NCBI RefSeq assembly: GCF_030719215.1
Contig: NZ_CP120983.1
Coordinates: 2,666,001-2,730,000 of the forward strand
DNA from: Streptomyces sp. Alt3
GTDB lineage: Bacteria > Actinomycetota > Actinomycetes > Streptomycetales > Streptomycetaceae
Length of the DNA: 64,000 nucleotides
Direction of reading: 5' to 3'
The position numbers were made by a program, and so were the translations under genes. The notes beneath the pieces are model-generated. The model was given only the letters and a program-made list of their open reading frames with translations, searched no databases and was not told where the DNA came from. This document shows, piece by piece, positions 51,970-59,568 of the stretch. Each line of letters begins with the position of its first letter. The stretch's first letter is position 1.

Positions 51970-53361
51970 TCAGCCGACATCGAGTCGCAGGAGATCTTCC
52001 TCCGTCTCGCGCCGGACGATGACCCTGGCCTCCCCGTCACGCACAGCGACGACGGGCGGGCGCAGGGCGTGGTTGTAGTTGCTCGCCATGGAGCGGCAGT
52101 ACGCACCGGTGGCGGGCACCGCGATCAGGTCGCCGGGGGCCAGGTCGGCCGGCAGGAACGCGTCCTTGACCACGATGTCACCGCTCTCGCAGTGCTTGCC
52201 GACGACGCGTACGAGCATGGGCTCCGCGTCGGAGCTGCGCGAGACGAGCGCGACGCTGTACTCGGCGTCGTACAGCGCGGTGCGGATGTTGTCCGACATC
52301 CCGCCGTCGACGCTGACGTAGGTGCGCAGGCCTTCGAGCGGCTTGATCGTGCCGACCTCGTACAGCGTGAAGGCCGTGGGGCCGACGATCGCGCGGCCGG
52401 GCTCGACGGAGATGCGCGGGGTCCGCAGACCGGCGGACTCGCACTCACGGGTCACGATGTCGCCGAGCGCCTTGGCGATCTCGTGCGGCTCCCGGGGGTC
52501 GTCGTCGGAGGTGTACGCGATCCCGAGGCCGCCGCCGAGGTCGATCTCCGGGAGCTCGACGCCGTGCTCGTCGCGGACCTCCGCGAGCAGCTGCACGACG
52601 CGCCGCGCGGAGACCTCGAAGCCGGCCATGTCGAAGATCTGCGAGCCGATGTGCGAGTGGATGCCGATGAGCTCCAGGCCGTCCAGGGTGAGCGCCCTGC
52701 GGACCGCCTCGGCCGCCTGCCCGTCCGCCAGCGCGATGCCGAACTTCTGGTCCTCGTGCGCGGTGGCGATGAACTCGTGGGTGTGGGCCTCGACGCCGAC
52801 CGTGACGCGGATCTGCACGCGCTGACGCGTACCGAGCCGCTGGGCGATGTGCGAGACGCGGGCGATCTCCTGGAAGGAGTCGAGGACGATCCGTCCGACA
52901 CCCGCCTCGACGGCCCGCTCGATCTCGGCGACGGTCTTGTTGTTGCCGTGGAAGGCGATGCGCTCGGCGGGCATCCCGGCGTCCAGCGCGGTGGCCAGCT
53001 CGCCGCCGGAGCAGACGTCGAGGTTCAGCCCCTCCTCCTTGAGCCAGCGCACCACGGCGCGCGACAGGAAGGCCTTCCCGGCGTAGAACACATCGGCTTC
53101 CGTGCCGAAGGCGTCCGCCCAGGCGCGGCAGCGCGCCCGGAAGTCGGACTCGTCCAGGAAGTAGGCCGGGGTGCCGAACTCCTCGGCCAGCCGGGCGACT
53201 TCGATCCCACCGACGGTGAGCGCACCGTCCGCGTCACGGGTGACGGTACGGGACCAGACCTTCGGGTCGAGCTCGTTCAGGTCGGTGGCCGGGGCGGAGT
53301 AGTGACCCTCGGGAAGGACATCGGCGTGACGGGGCCCGGCGGGGTGTGCGGATCGGCTCAT
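51970..53361 (-). CDS. lysA: Diaminopimelate decarboxylase
   Basis: A 463-aa fold-III PLP decarboxylase, last step of lysine synthesis. PLP Lys96 is in [14 protein letters not shown]; the His of [10 protein letters not shown] stacks on the cofactor; the Gly-rich phosphate loop is [10 protein letters not shown]; the catalytic Cys region is [13 protein letters not shown] at 53361 begins [12 protein letters not shown]; a TTG at 53382 is in frame. Placed before hom in the aspartate-family cluster. Confidence 0.95.
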   Translation of the reverse strand: MSRSAHPAGPRHADVLPEGHYSAPATDLNELDPKVWSRTVTRDADGALTVGGIEVARLAEEFGTPAYFLDESDFRARCRAWADAFGTEADVFYAGKAFLSRAVVRWLKEEGLNLDVCSGGELATALDAGMPAERIAFHGNNKTVAEIERAVEAGVGRIVLDSFQEIARVSHIAQRLGTRQRVQIRVTVGVEAHTHEFIATAHEDQKFGIALADGQAAEAVRRALTLDGLELIGIHSHIGSQIFDMAGFEVSARRVVQLLAEVRDEHGVELPEIDLGGGLGIAYTSDDDPREPHEIAKALGDIVTRECESAGLRTPRISVEPGRAIVGPTAFTLYEVGTIKPLEGLRTYVSVDGGMSDNIRTALYDAEYSVALVSRSSDAEPMLVRVVGKHCESGDIVVKDAFLPADLAPGDLIAVPATGAYCRSMASNYNHALRPPVVAVRDGEARVIVRRETEEDLLRLDVG

Positions 53362-53390
53362 CGTTCTGCTCTGCTCTCTCAAGTCTCTCG

Positions 53391-54458
53391 TCAGAGGTGT
53401 GGGGGCGCGCTGATGCCGAGCGCGAACAGGCCACCTGCCAGCACCTTCCCGGCGGCTTCGGCAAGGGCCAGCCGGGAGCGGTGGGCGGCCGAGGGTTTCT
53501 CGTCGCCGACGGGGAGCGGCGGGGTCGTGTCGTGGAAGTCGAAGAAGGCGCCCGCGACGGTCTCGAGGTGGCGGGCGACGCGGTCGGGGGCGTGGTGCCG
53601 GGCCGCGGTGGCGAGCACTCCGGGGTGGTCCGCGAGCGCCGCGTGCAGCGCGGGCGCGGGGACGTCGGCGGACTGCTCGTACGAGCCGGTGAGACCGAGC
53701 CGCTCCCCCTCGCGGACGAGCGCGCGGGCGCGGGCGTGGGCGTAGCGGACCAGGAAGAGGGGGTTGGGCTCCCCCTGTACGAGGAGGTCGTCGCCCAGGG
53801 GCGCGTGGTCATGGGCGGCGGGCCGCTGGAGCCCCCAGAGCGCGGCGTCGCGTCCGAGACGGTCCACGAGGGCCCCGGCGGTGGTGCCGGCGGGGACGGG
53901 ACGGATCTCGGTGCTCTCCTCGGCCCCGTACCGCAGGCAGGTCCGGACGCGGAGATCCTGCCAGCGGGGGTCGGGCTCCTCGGTGCAGCCGACGATCACC
54001 TGACCGCCCTGGGTACGCAGGAGGCGCGCGACGCTCTGCGCGAGGACGGCGGCCCTGATCTCGCGGGGGTGGTGGAGGCGGTGGAGGCGCCCGGCCTCGG
54101 TGGTGACCCGCCCGTAGCGGAGTCCCCGTTCCTGGATCTCGCGGACGCGGGCGGTGCGTGCCTCGGCGCCGGCCGATGCGTCGAGCGTGAAGTTCAGGAA
54201 GCCCGGCCCGGTGATCTCGACCCGTCCGATCCCGGGCGCACCGGCCACCCGGTCCCGCAGCAGAGCGGCGACCTCCCGCGCCGGCAGCGCGGCGGGGCCG
54301 GCCAGCTGGAGGGCGACGGCGCAGGCGTAGTCGCCCCTGCCGCCGGGCCGTGTCCGCTCGACCCGCACGCGCGCGGGAACCGGCGCGCGCAGGGCGTCCT
54401 CGTCGACCGCGCGGCGCACAGCGTGCAGCACGGTCCTGGAGAGATCTGCGGGGGTCAC
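53391..54458 (-). CDS. nrtL: ArgS-related anticodon-binding protein NrtL
   Basis: A 355-aa paralogue of arginyl-tRNA synthetase: it keeps an N-terminal Arg-tRNA-synthetase-like add-on ([32 protein letters not shown]) and the C-terminal DALR anticodon-binding domain ([38 protein letters not shown]) but no HIGH or KMSKS motifs, so it cannot activate arginine. GTG at 54458 is chosen by family start [17 protein letters not shown]; no clear Shine-Dalgarno. It ends 30 nt before lysA. Function unknown. Confidence 0.82.
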   Translation of the reverse strand: MTPADLSRTVLHAVRRAVDEDALRAPVPARVRVERTRPGGRGDYACAVALQLAGPAALPAREVAALLRDRVAGAPGIGRVEITGPGFLNFTLDASAGAEARTARVREIQERGLRYGRVTTEAGRLHRLHHPREIRAAVLAQSVARLLRTQGGQVIVGCTEEPDPRWQDLRVRTCLRYGAEESTEIRPVPAGTTAGALVDRLGRDAALWGLQRPAAHDHAPLGDDLLVQGEPNPLFLVRYAHARARALVREGERLGLTGSYEQSADVPAPALHAALADHPGVLATAARHHAPDRVARHLETVAGAFFDFHDTTPPLPVGDEKPSAAHRSRLALAEAAGKVLAGGLFALGISAPPHL

Positions 54459-54550
54459 GGCACCAGCGTATGGGAGGAAGGGGGGCGCTTCGCCAACCGG
54501 TTTCGCCATACGGGCAGCTATCCGCTCGGCCACGGCTTCAGCCGGCCGTG

Positions 54551-54961
54551 CTAGCAGGCGGTCCCCGCACCCCGCCTGCTGCCGACGGGCCCGGGATCCT
54601 CCCGGCGGGCGAGGCGGCGCACCATCCGCACCAGCTCGCTCGGCTCGAAGGGCTTCGCCAGGAACGCGTCGACCCCGGTGGCCACCTCGCAGGGGGTGCA
54701 CGCGCTGATGACGGCAACCGGCAGATGCCCGGTCCTCGGATCGGCACGCAGCCGGGCCGCGGTCTGTATGCCGTCGAGCCGGGGCATCACCACGTCGAGA
54801 GTGACCACATCCGGGCAGACCTCGTGCACCAGGTCCAGGCACTCGACGCCATCGGCCGCGGTCACGACCTCGAAGCCCTCCAGCTCGAGATTGACCCTGA
54901 TCAGCTGCCGGATGACCTTGTTGTCGTCCACAACAAGCACGCGGCCGTACGCCCCTGACAC
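54551..54961 (-). CDS. CheY-like single-domain response regulator
   Basis: A 136-aa receiver without an output domain. Acidic pocket VVDDNK, phospho-acceptor Asp56 in DVVTLDVVMPRLDG, conserved Ser/Thr in VAVISACT and Lys in AFLAKPFEPSE. GTG at 54961 (VSGAYGRVLVVDDNK) is the family start; upstream in-frame sequence is not conserved. The partner kinase is not in this window. About 90 nt upstream of nrtL on the same strand. Confidence 0.86.
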   Translation of the reverse strand: MSGAYGRVLVVDDNKVIRQLIRVNLELEGFEVVTAADGVECLDLVHEVCPDVVTLDVVMPRLDGIQTAARLRADPRTGHLPVAVISACTPCEVATGVDAFLAKPFEPSELVRMVRRLARREDPGPVGSRRGAGTAC

Positions 54962-55190
54962 CCTTCGAGGGTAGGTCGAGCGGAGGAGCTGCGTCCGGGT
55001 TTTGCCCACTTCCGCCCCCGGAGGGGTGGCCGGGGCCCGTGCCGTGACCACCGGGGAGGGCTCCGCATCCGGGCCGTCAGGCCCGCCCACGGCCACCCGC
55101 ACCGGCCCGGACGACGCGGAAATATCCGTTCCCGGACACCCGCCCGGAGCTGGTAGGGTTTCACTCGTCGCCGCCAAGCGCAGCGACAAC

Positions 55191-55262
55191 GCCCCCGTAG
55201 CTCAGGGGATAGAGCATCGGCCTCCGGAGCCGGGTGCGCAGGTTCGAATCCTGCCGGGGGCA
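55191..55262 (+). tRNA. tRNA-Arg(CCG)
   Basis: A complete 72-nt cloverleaf: acceptor GCCCCCG/CGGGGGC, D arm GCTC...GAGC, anticodon arm TCGGC-CTCCGGA-GCCGG with anticodon CCG for codon CGG, T arm GCAGG-TTCGAAT-CCTGC, discriminator A, CCA not encoded. Such tRNA genes are common integration sites, and accessory genes follow it here. Confidence 0.97.
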
Positions 55263-55279
55263 CTTCGCAGGAAGTGCCG

Positions 55280-55323
55280 AAAAGACCCTCTCGCCAGTGC
55301 ACGCACTGAGCAGGGGGTCTTTT
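55280..55323 (+). terminator. Terminator of tRNA-Arg
   Basis: AAAAGACCC (55280-55288) pairs with GGGTCTTTT (55315-55323), with an inner AGTGC/GCACT hairpin, and a T run follows. It lies 17 nt after the tRNA. Confidence 0.85.
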
Positions 55324-55628
55324 TCATGCCCCCAGCCCGTGTAGGGCATCGGGCATGGTGCTTCACCATGCGAAGTTGGCCGGGTCCTGTGACAGCCGGC
55401 GCAGGGCCCGCCGAGTAGCTGTCCCACGACCGCCTGCACGGCGTTCTCCGCATGAGCAGCCTTTGCCCGCATGTGCTCTACGCAGTCACGCACGGGCGGT
55501 TCCGGGACCTTGCCGGGCCTGCCGGCGGCGTCACCCCCCGCTACTGGCCAACAGCGAAAATCCGGACGAACGCCCGGCAAGCTCGTTGTTGGGGTGATGT
55601 GTTGACATCGATCGGAGCCGGGGGACTC
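55324..55628 (+). other. Leader/promoter region of the ESX-like cassette
   Basis: About 305 bp after the tRNA terminator with no supported gene. TTGACA at 55602-55607 is a possible -35 hexamer but lies too close to the first ATG to serve it unless the transcript is nearly leaderless. No copy of the tRNA-Arg 3' end (expected for an integrated element) was seen. Confidence 0.4.
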
Positions 55629-56102
55629 ATGACGTTCGACGACGAGTGGGCACAGCTCAAGGCCGACGCACAGGACCGGCGGTCCACGCAGATGAGCCTC
55701 AATACGGCCGGACCCGAGTCGGGCAGTGCGGCGTCCGGGGCCAATTCCGACCTCGTGGTTCATCAGGACGACCTGGGCGCGGTCGGTAACGAGGCCTTCC
55801 GGGTCCACGGCGAGCTGCAGAAGCGTGCCGACATCGCAGGTGCCGGCATCGACAAGGCCGGCGCGGGGACGACCGCCCGGGTTGCGGCCGAGTTGCAGGG
55901 ACGGAACTTCAGCTCGGGCGGTGAGCTGTACACCACTCTCGAGGTCTGGACCTCGCATGTGAAGACGGTCCTGCAGATGTGCGCCCACATCTCCAACCAC
56001 CTGGACTATTCGAAGAAGGCCCACGCCAACGACGAGGTACAGATCGCCGCCTCCCTCGCGGGAAGAGACGGTTCGCCCGTGCCGGTGTCGGAGCTGCTGT
56101 AG
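55629..56102 (+). CDS. Small helical protein of an ESX-like pair
   Basis: A 157-aa protein starting MTFDDEWAQLKADAQDRRST. Segments: a conserved-looking NSDLVVHQDDLGAVGNEAF, then long amphipathic helices (HGELQKRADIAGAGIDKAGA) and a C-terminal MCAHISNHLDYSKKAHANDE and GSPVPVSELL. It lacks signal peptide and membrane helices. The size, helical make-up and pairing with a larger WXG100-like partner 27 nt downstream resemble ESX/type VII substrate-partner pairs in Streptomyces; this is inference. GGGGGA precedes the ATG. Confidence 0.65.
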   Translation: MTFDDEWAQLKADAQDRRSTQMSLNTAGPESGSAASGANSDLVVHQDDLGAVGNEAFRVHGELQKRADIAGAGIDKAGAGTTARVAAELQGRNFSSGGELYTTLEVWTSHVKTVLQMCAHISNHLDYSKKAHANDEVQIAASLAGRDGSPVPVSELL

Positions 56103-56129
56103 TACGTGAAGTGAGCGGGGGCGGAAATC

Positions 56130-57629
56130 ATGGGGGCGTTCTCGTACACAGATCTCATCGAAGTAGATCTGGGCAAACTGGATGCGGCGGCCGATGACTG
56201 GACGTCGACAGCGGCCGGGCTGGAGAAGCTGGCCACCGAGGTCTACAGCGGTCTTCTGCAGTTGTCCGACGGGGCTGAATGGGCCGGTCTGAACGCCGCT
56301 GTCACGAAGGACTTCGTCCGTAGGACGGCCAAGGAGGTCGCGGATCTCCACCTGGAGGCCCAGAGCATCGTGGCCGTCCTCAAGGATGCCCATGGCGAGC
56401 TGACGCACGTCCAGAAGCGGGCCAGGGAGCTGACCGCGGAAGCCCGTAAGGGCGATCCCACTCGGGATGCCGGCCCTGATCCGGGGCTGCTGGTGACGGA
56501 TGGTCCCAACGGCACGGTGAAGGTCACGGAGGCGTTCTGTGGCGTCGAGGGGACATCCCAGCGCACCAAGGACCTGATGCAGTGGTACGCGGACACGCTC
56601 ACGGGGCTCGTGTCCCACGCGGCGGAAATCGACGCGGCCGTCACCCGGGCCCTGAAGAGAAGCCACGGCGGCGACCCGCACAACGCGGGGCATGCGACGT
56701 ACACCTCGTTGGACGAGGACCAGCTGCCACGTGCCATGAAACTGGCTTCACTGGGAGACGACGCGAACACGGCGCAGCGGGCCGAACTGCGGCGGCTGTG
56801 GTCCTCGCTCAGCCCGCAGGCCCGTGCGGAACTGTGGAGCGGACACAAGGACGACCTCCTCGCGGCGGGGCTGCTCGCTCCGACGGTCAAGCGAGCCGCT
56901 CCCGACCGGGGTTCCGGCCCTCATGGCGCCGAGGAACCCGGAGCGGAGGAGCGCAGGACCCGGGAGAAGATGAATCTGATCGCCGAGGCTGCCGACTGGA
57001 AGGGCGACAACGACGCAGCCAGGCACATGGCGCATTACCTGGGGAACAGCGGGACGGACATGGAGCTGCCCGTCGACAAGATGATGTCTGAGGTACCCAG
57101 CTTCAGTGCTCATGTCGAGAACAGCATCAGGGAATCCCAGAACGAATGGCGCGAGGAGGCGCTCGCGGAGTTCAGGAAGAACGGCGGGCAGCCGGTCTCC
57201 ATTCCGGTGGAAACCGGGAACCGGGACTTCTACTTCTCCAAGGACGTCAATGAGAACTGGTTCTACGCGGTCGGTGGCACCAGATCGAACGTGACCGGGG
57301 TGGTCACCGTCGTACCGGACGCAAGCGGTGAACCCAAGATCGGCCTCGACTACCAGGCCAATGCATGGGACCGCTACAACTGGGACGAGGACAAGGGGGT
57401 GACCATCGATGTCCCCGGAGGCAGCGCCCTGAGCATTCCGGACGGTCGGATGGCTCGCCTGCACACCACAGGCATCGCCCAGGAGTTCGACATGGCGGGT
57501 AGCGGCTCCGTCAAGCACTACGATCTGGGCGCGTCCGCCCCGAACCAGCAACCCCTGCCCGCGCCGGACGAGCCCGGGCGCGAGGGCGACCGCACGGATC
57601 CGGGCCGTGAGCAGCAGGAAGCGCGGTAG
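56130..57629 (+). CDS. Large protein with N-terminal WXG100-like helical domain and unknown C-terminal domain
   Basis: A 499-aa protein. Residues 1-115 are helical with LDAAADDWTSTAAGLEKLAT, a central GAEWAGLNAAVTKDF (Trp-x-Gly turn as in WXG100 hairpins) and a long second helix. The middle is charged and helical. Residues about 340-470 form a distinct beta-rich domain: PVSIPVETGNRDFYFSKDVN, NWFYAVGGTRSNVTGVVTVV, YQANAWDRYNWDEDKGVTID, MARLHTTGIAQEFDMAGSGS. The architecture of a secretion-type N-terminus with a variable C-terminal domain resembles polymorphic effectors. No catalytic motif is recognised, and no immunity gene is identified unless it is the next gene. Confidence 0.65.
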   Translation: MGAFSYTDLIEVDLGKLDAAADDWTSTAAGLEKLATEVYSGLLQLSDGAEWAGLNAAVTKDFVRRTAKEVADLHLEAQSIVAVLKDAHGELTHVQKRARELTAEARKGDPTRDAGPDPGLLVTDGPNGTVKVTEAFCGVEGTSQRTKDLMQWYADTLTGLVSHAAEIDAAVTRALKRSHGGDPHNAGHATYTSLDEDQLPRAMKLASLGDDANTAQRAELRRLWSSLSPQARAELWSGHKDDLLAAGLLAPTVKRAAPDRGSGPHGAEEPGAEERRTREKMNLIAEAADWKGDNDAARHMAHYLGNSGTDMELPVDKMMSEVPSFSAHVENSIRESQNEWREEALAEFRKNGGQPVSIPVETGNRDFYFSKDVNENWFYAVGGTRSNVTGVVTVVPDASGEPKIGLDYQANAWDRYNWDEDKGVTIDVPGGSALSIPDGRMARLHTTGIAQEFDMAGSGSVKHYDLGASAPNQQPLPAPDEPGREGDRTDPGREQQEAR

Positions 57630-57636
57630 AGGACCG

Positions 57637-58257
57637 ATGAAGAGCTTCAGCAAGACCGTTGCCGACGAGCCGCACGTACGCCGCCGTCGCATGCCTGTCG
57701 CCGTCATCGTCCTGTCGGTTCTTCTCGCATGCGCCGTCGGCACGATCGGTGTGGTCTCCTGCGTCACGGAGAAGGTCTCCTCGGACTTGATGGACAAGGA
57801 GATGACCTGCTGCTGGGAAGACGGAGCCACGCCTGCCTGGATGAGCGACCGGATGGGCATCCGCATCCCGGACACGGCATCGGATCGTCGGGCGGGTTAC
57901 AAGGTCGGGGAGCGCTACGACACCGGGCTCCTGTCCTTCGTTCTCCAGACCGACGAGGCGGAAACGTATACCGGCCGGCTCATCCAGGACGGCACCGAGA
58001 TGATCAGGAATTTCCATCCCGAGGAGAAGGACTACCGCCCTGCGGCGGCGTTCGGCCACCTCGGACTGGCTGAGCCGGAAACGTTCGTCCAGGGCCTGCG
58101 CAGAATCAGCCTGTGCCCGGACGACCTCGCGACCCCGGAGGGCAAGTACCTCCAACGCTGCGTGGATCTCTTCGCCCACGAGTTCACACCCGGCACCACG
58201 CGGATCTACGTCCGGTCGACCATCGAGCCGTCCGTGACGCCCCCTCCTGCGAGCTAG
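57637..58257 (+). CDS. Membrane-anchored protein of the same cassette
   Basis: A 206-aa protein with a basic cytoplasmic N-terminus (HVRRRRMP), one membrane helix (VAVIVLSVLLACAVGTIGVV) and an extracellular domain of about 165 residues holding EMTCCWEDGATPAWMSDRMG, GYKVGERYDTGLLSFVLQTD and RISLCPDDL; the Cys residues could form disulfides. ATG at 57637 has GAGG 4 nt upstream and lies 7 nt after the preceding stop. No family recognised. It could be a receptor, a transport partner or an immunity protein for the larger product. Confidence 0.62.
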   Translation: MKSFSKTVADEPHVRRRRMPVAVIVLSVLLACAVGTIGVVSCVTEKVSSDLMDKEMTCCWEDGATPAWMSDRMGIRIPDTASDRRAGYKVGERYDTGLLSFVLQTDEAETYTGRLIQDGTEMIRNFHPEEKDYRPAAAFGHLGLAEPETFVQGLRRISLCPDDLATPEGKYLQRCVDLFAHEFTPGTTRIYVRSTIEPSVTPPPAS

Positions 58258-58348
58258 GCTCCGTGACCCCGGGGCGTGCCGCGTAGGTGGGGAGGACGCC
58301 CAGCGCTACATGTGGCCCGCCGTTTCTGCACATCCCGGACGTGGCGGA

Positions 58349-58376
58349 GCCCGGGAGTCGTATCCAGCTCCCGGGC
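58349..58376. terminator. Stem-loop between the converging cassettes
   Basis: GCCCGGGAG (58349-58357) pairs with CTCCCGGGC (58368-58376) around a 10-nt loop. It lies about 90 bp after the last plus-strand cassette gene and about 60 bp beyond the tRNA-like genes of the minus strand, so it may end transcription from both sides. Confidence 0.7.
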
Positions 58377-58381
58377 CCCTG

Positions 58382-58411
58382 GGGTTGCCACCCAATTGCG
58401 CTTGCCAGCGC
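58382..58411 (-). other. Tandem hairpins with identical GGCA loops after the tRNA-like genes
   Basis: On the minus strand GCGCT-GGCA-AGCGC (58411-58398) is followed after AATT by GGGT-GGCA-ACCC (58393-58382). Both stems are perfect and share the GGCA loop. They immediately follow the second tRNA-like gene and may mark its 3' processing or termination signal. Confidence 0.5.
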
Positions 58412-58433
58412 CGTTTAAGAGTGCGGATCAGTC

Positions 58434-58510
58434 GTCATACCGTCGCGTTCTGCCTTTGAACTACCGCGCCGCGTAGAGGCGCAGGCCGGATTCGAACCAG
58501 CATTCAACGG
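58434..58510 (-). tRNA. Circularly permuted tRNA-like gene 2 (anticodon uncertain, AUG best candidate)
   Basis: Read on the minus strand, the 3' half comes first: CCGTTG (58510-58505), AAT, T arm GCTGG-TTCGAAT-CCGGC (58501-58485), acceptor strand CTGCGCC (58484-58478), T. After only CTACGC comes the 5' half: GGCGCGG (58470-58464), TA, D arm GTTC-AAAGGCA-GAAC (58461-58447), G, CGACGG (58445-58440), then TATGAC. GGCGCGG pairs with CTGCGCC in 7 of 7 positions (one G-U), and CGACGG with CCGTTG in 6 of 6 (one G-U). U8, A9, the D-loop GG and T-loop TTCGAAT are canonical. CCA is not encoded. No matching partner halves exist in normal order. Confidence 0.66.
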
Positions 58511-58581
58511 TGTTCGTCCGTACTCGGTCGATCTGGCAATCGGCGGCGATACTGAAGCTGGAGCGAGAGTCTGAGATTGAT

Positions 58582-58665
58582 CGCGGCTGCCTCTGCCATG
58601 TTGGGCCACCCCGGCAGGTGGTGCCGGGGGGAGGACTCGAACCTCCACCGTTACCGCGTCTTCAG
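58582..58665 (-). tRNA. Circularly permuted tRNA-like gene 1, probable Phe(GAA)
   Basis: On the minus strand the 3' half comes first: loop CTGAAGA (58665-58659; U33, anticodon GAA, G37), CGCGG (58658-58654), TAACGGT, T arm GGAGG-TTCGAGT-CCTCC (58646-58630), acceptor strand CCCCGGC (58629-58623), A, and an encoded CCA ending at 58619. After CCT the 5' half follows: GCCGGGG (58615-58609), TG, a D arm GCC-CAACATGGCAGA-GGC, A, and GCCGCG (58587-58582). GCCGGGG pairs perfectly with CCCCGGC and GCCGCG with CGCGGT. The next 3' half downstream (CTGCGCC) cannot pair with GCCGGGG, so a normal tandem array does not explain it. Confidence 0.7.
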
Positions 58666-58791
58666 GCTGAACGTCAGTTTCAGCTTGCGCTCGTCACACG
58701 GGGCGGACCTCATTCCGCCTCGTGCGGGGTTGCGCAGCCCCCACGGCATTGGCGCGGGGGCGTTCTTGGGGGTGCCGCCTCGCGTCCGGCG

Positions 58792-59523
58792 TCAGCCGAA
58801 CAGGTAGCCGAACACCGCGTCCCCGACCCGCCGGTCGGTGACCTCGGCTCCGTTGGCCTCCTCGCGGGCGAACTTCACCGCGTGCTGGAGCTTCTCGACC
58901 CGCTCCAGCAGTTCGTTCACCCGTCGCGCCGGAAGCGCTCCGGAGAACTTCACGGTCGTCCAGTATCCGATCGGCACGTCCTCGTAGTACACGTCGACCT
59001 GCGCCGGGTGCTTCTCGGTGGCCTCGGCCTTGACGTGGTTACGGGGGACCTTCTTCGTCCGGATGGTGCGGACCGGCTCCGTCTTCCACCAGTCCGTCGA
59101 CGGGTCGAGCGACCAGGACTCGGAGGCGTCCAGAACCGGAAGCTTCTTCACGAAGGTGTGCAGGTCGGTGAGCTGCTTCTCCAGGAAGAGGAGGTAGCTG
59201 ACCGGGACTTCGGCCACGACCGTACGCCCGTCGACGGTGACGTCCGCACGGGCCGAGCAGTTCGCCCAGTCCTTCGTCGCGGTCACGTCGAACAGCCGGG
59301 TCAGCGACGCGGACATCTCACGCAGCGCCTCCTCGGCCTTGATCTGCACCCGAGCGGACTCGGGCGGAAGCTGCTCGCCCTCCTCGTCCTTCGGCTGGTA
59401 CGTACGCGAGATGCCGGCCAGCAGTGCCGGCTTCTGCACCTTGTGGTGGGCCGCGGTGATGTCCTGGAGCGACTTGCTCTTGACACCCTTCTCCACGGCG
59501 ATGATCTGGTTGAGCTTCGTCAC
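58792..59523 (-). CDS. Conserved protein of unknown function (DUF7873-like), upstream of the permuted tRNA genes
   Basis: A 243-aa soluble protein: TKLNQIIAVEKGVKSKSLQD, HKVQKPALLAGISRTYQPKD, a central VSYLLFLEKQLTDLHTFVKK helix and the basic TIRTKKVPRNHVKAEATEKH followed by DVYYEDVPIGYWTTVKFSGA. I recall similar proteins in Streptomyces and actinophages; the DUF number is from memory and not certain. It has no catalytic motif I recognise. Its stop lies about 125 bp before the first tRNA-like gene on the same strand, so read-through transcription is likely. It follows the SUMF1-like gene by 45 nt. Confidence 0.72.
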   Translation of the reverse strand: MTKLNQIIAVEKGVKSKSLQDITAAHHKVQKPALLAGISRTYQPKDEEGEQLPPESARVQIKAEEALREMSASLTRLFDVTATKDWANCSARADVTVDGRTVVAEVPVSYLLFLEKQLTDLHTFVKKLPVLDASESWSLDPSTDWWKTEPVRTIRTKKVPRNHVKAEATEKHPAQVDVYYEDVPIGYWTTVKFSGALPARRVNELLERVEKLQHAVKFAREEANGAEVTDRRVGDAVFGYLFG

Positions 59524-59568
59524 TTCGCCCCCTTCGAGTGATCAGGAACGTACCGCACCCGTTTTCGA

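Noticed and set aside
55263..55628. att duplication of the tRNA-Arg 3' end marking an integrated element
   Set aside because: No second copy of the tRNA 3' segment was found between 55263 and 60400, and no integrase gene is present.
58434..58665. Ordinary tandem tRNA array, or tRNAs with introns in the anticodon loop
   Set aside because: The 5' half at 58615-58582 cannot pair with the next 3' half downstream (GCCGGGG against CTGCGCC), while it pairs fully with the preceding 3' half; the same holds for the second gene.
58619..58700. Reading the upper tRNA-like piece as a normal class II tRNA-Ser(UGA) using hairpin CTGAA-ACTGACG-TTCAG as anticodon arm
   Set aside because: No 5' acceptor strand pairing with CCCCGGC, no D arm, no U33 in the loop and no stem in the supposed long variable arm.
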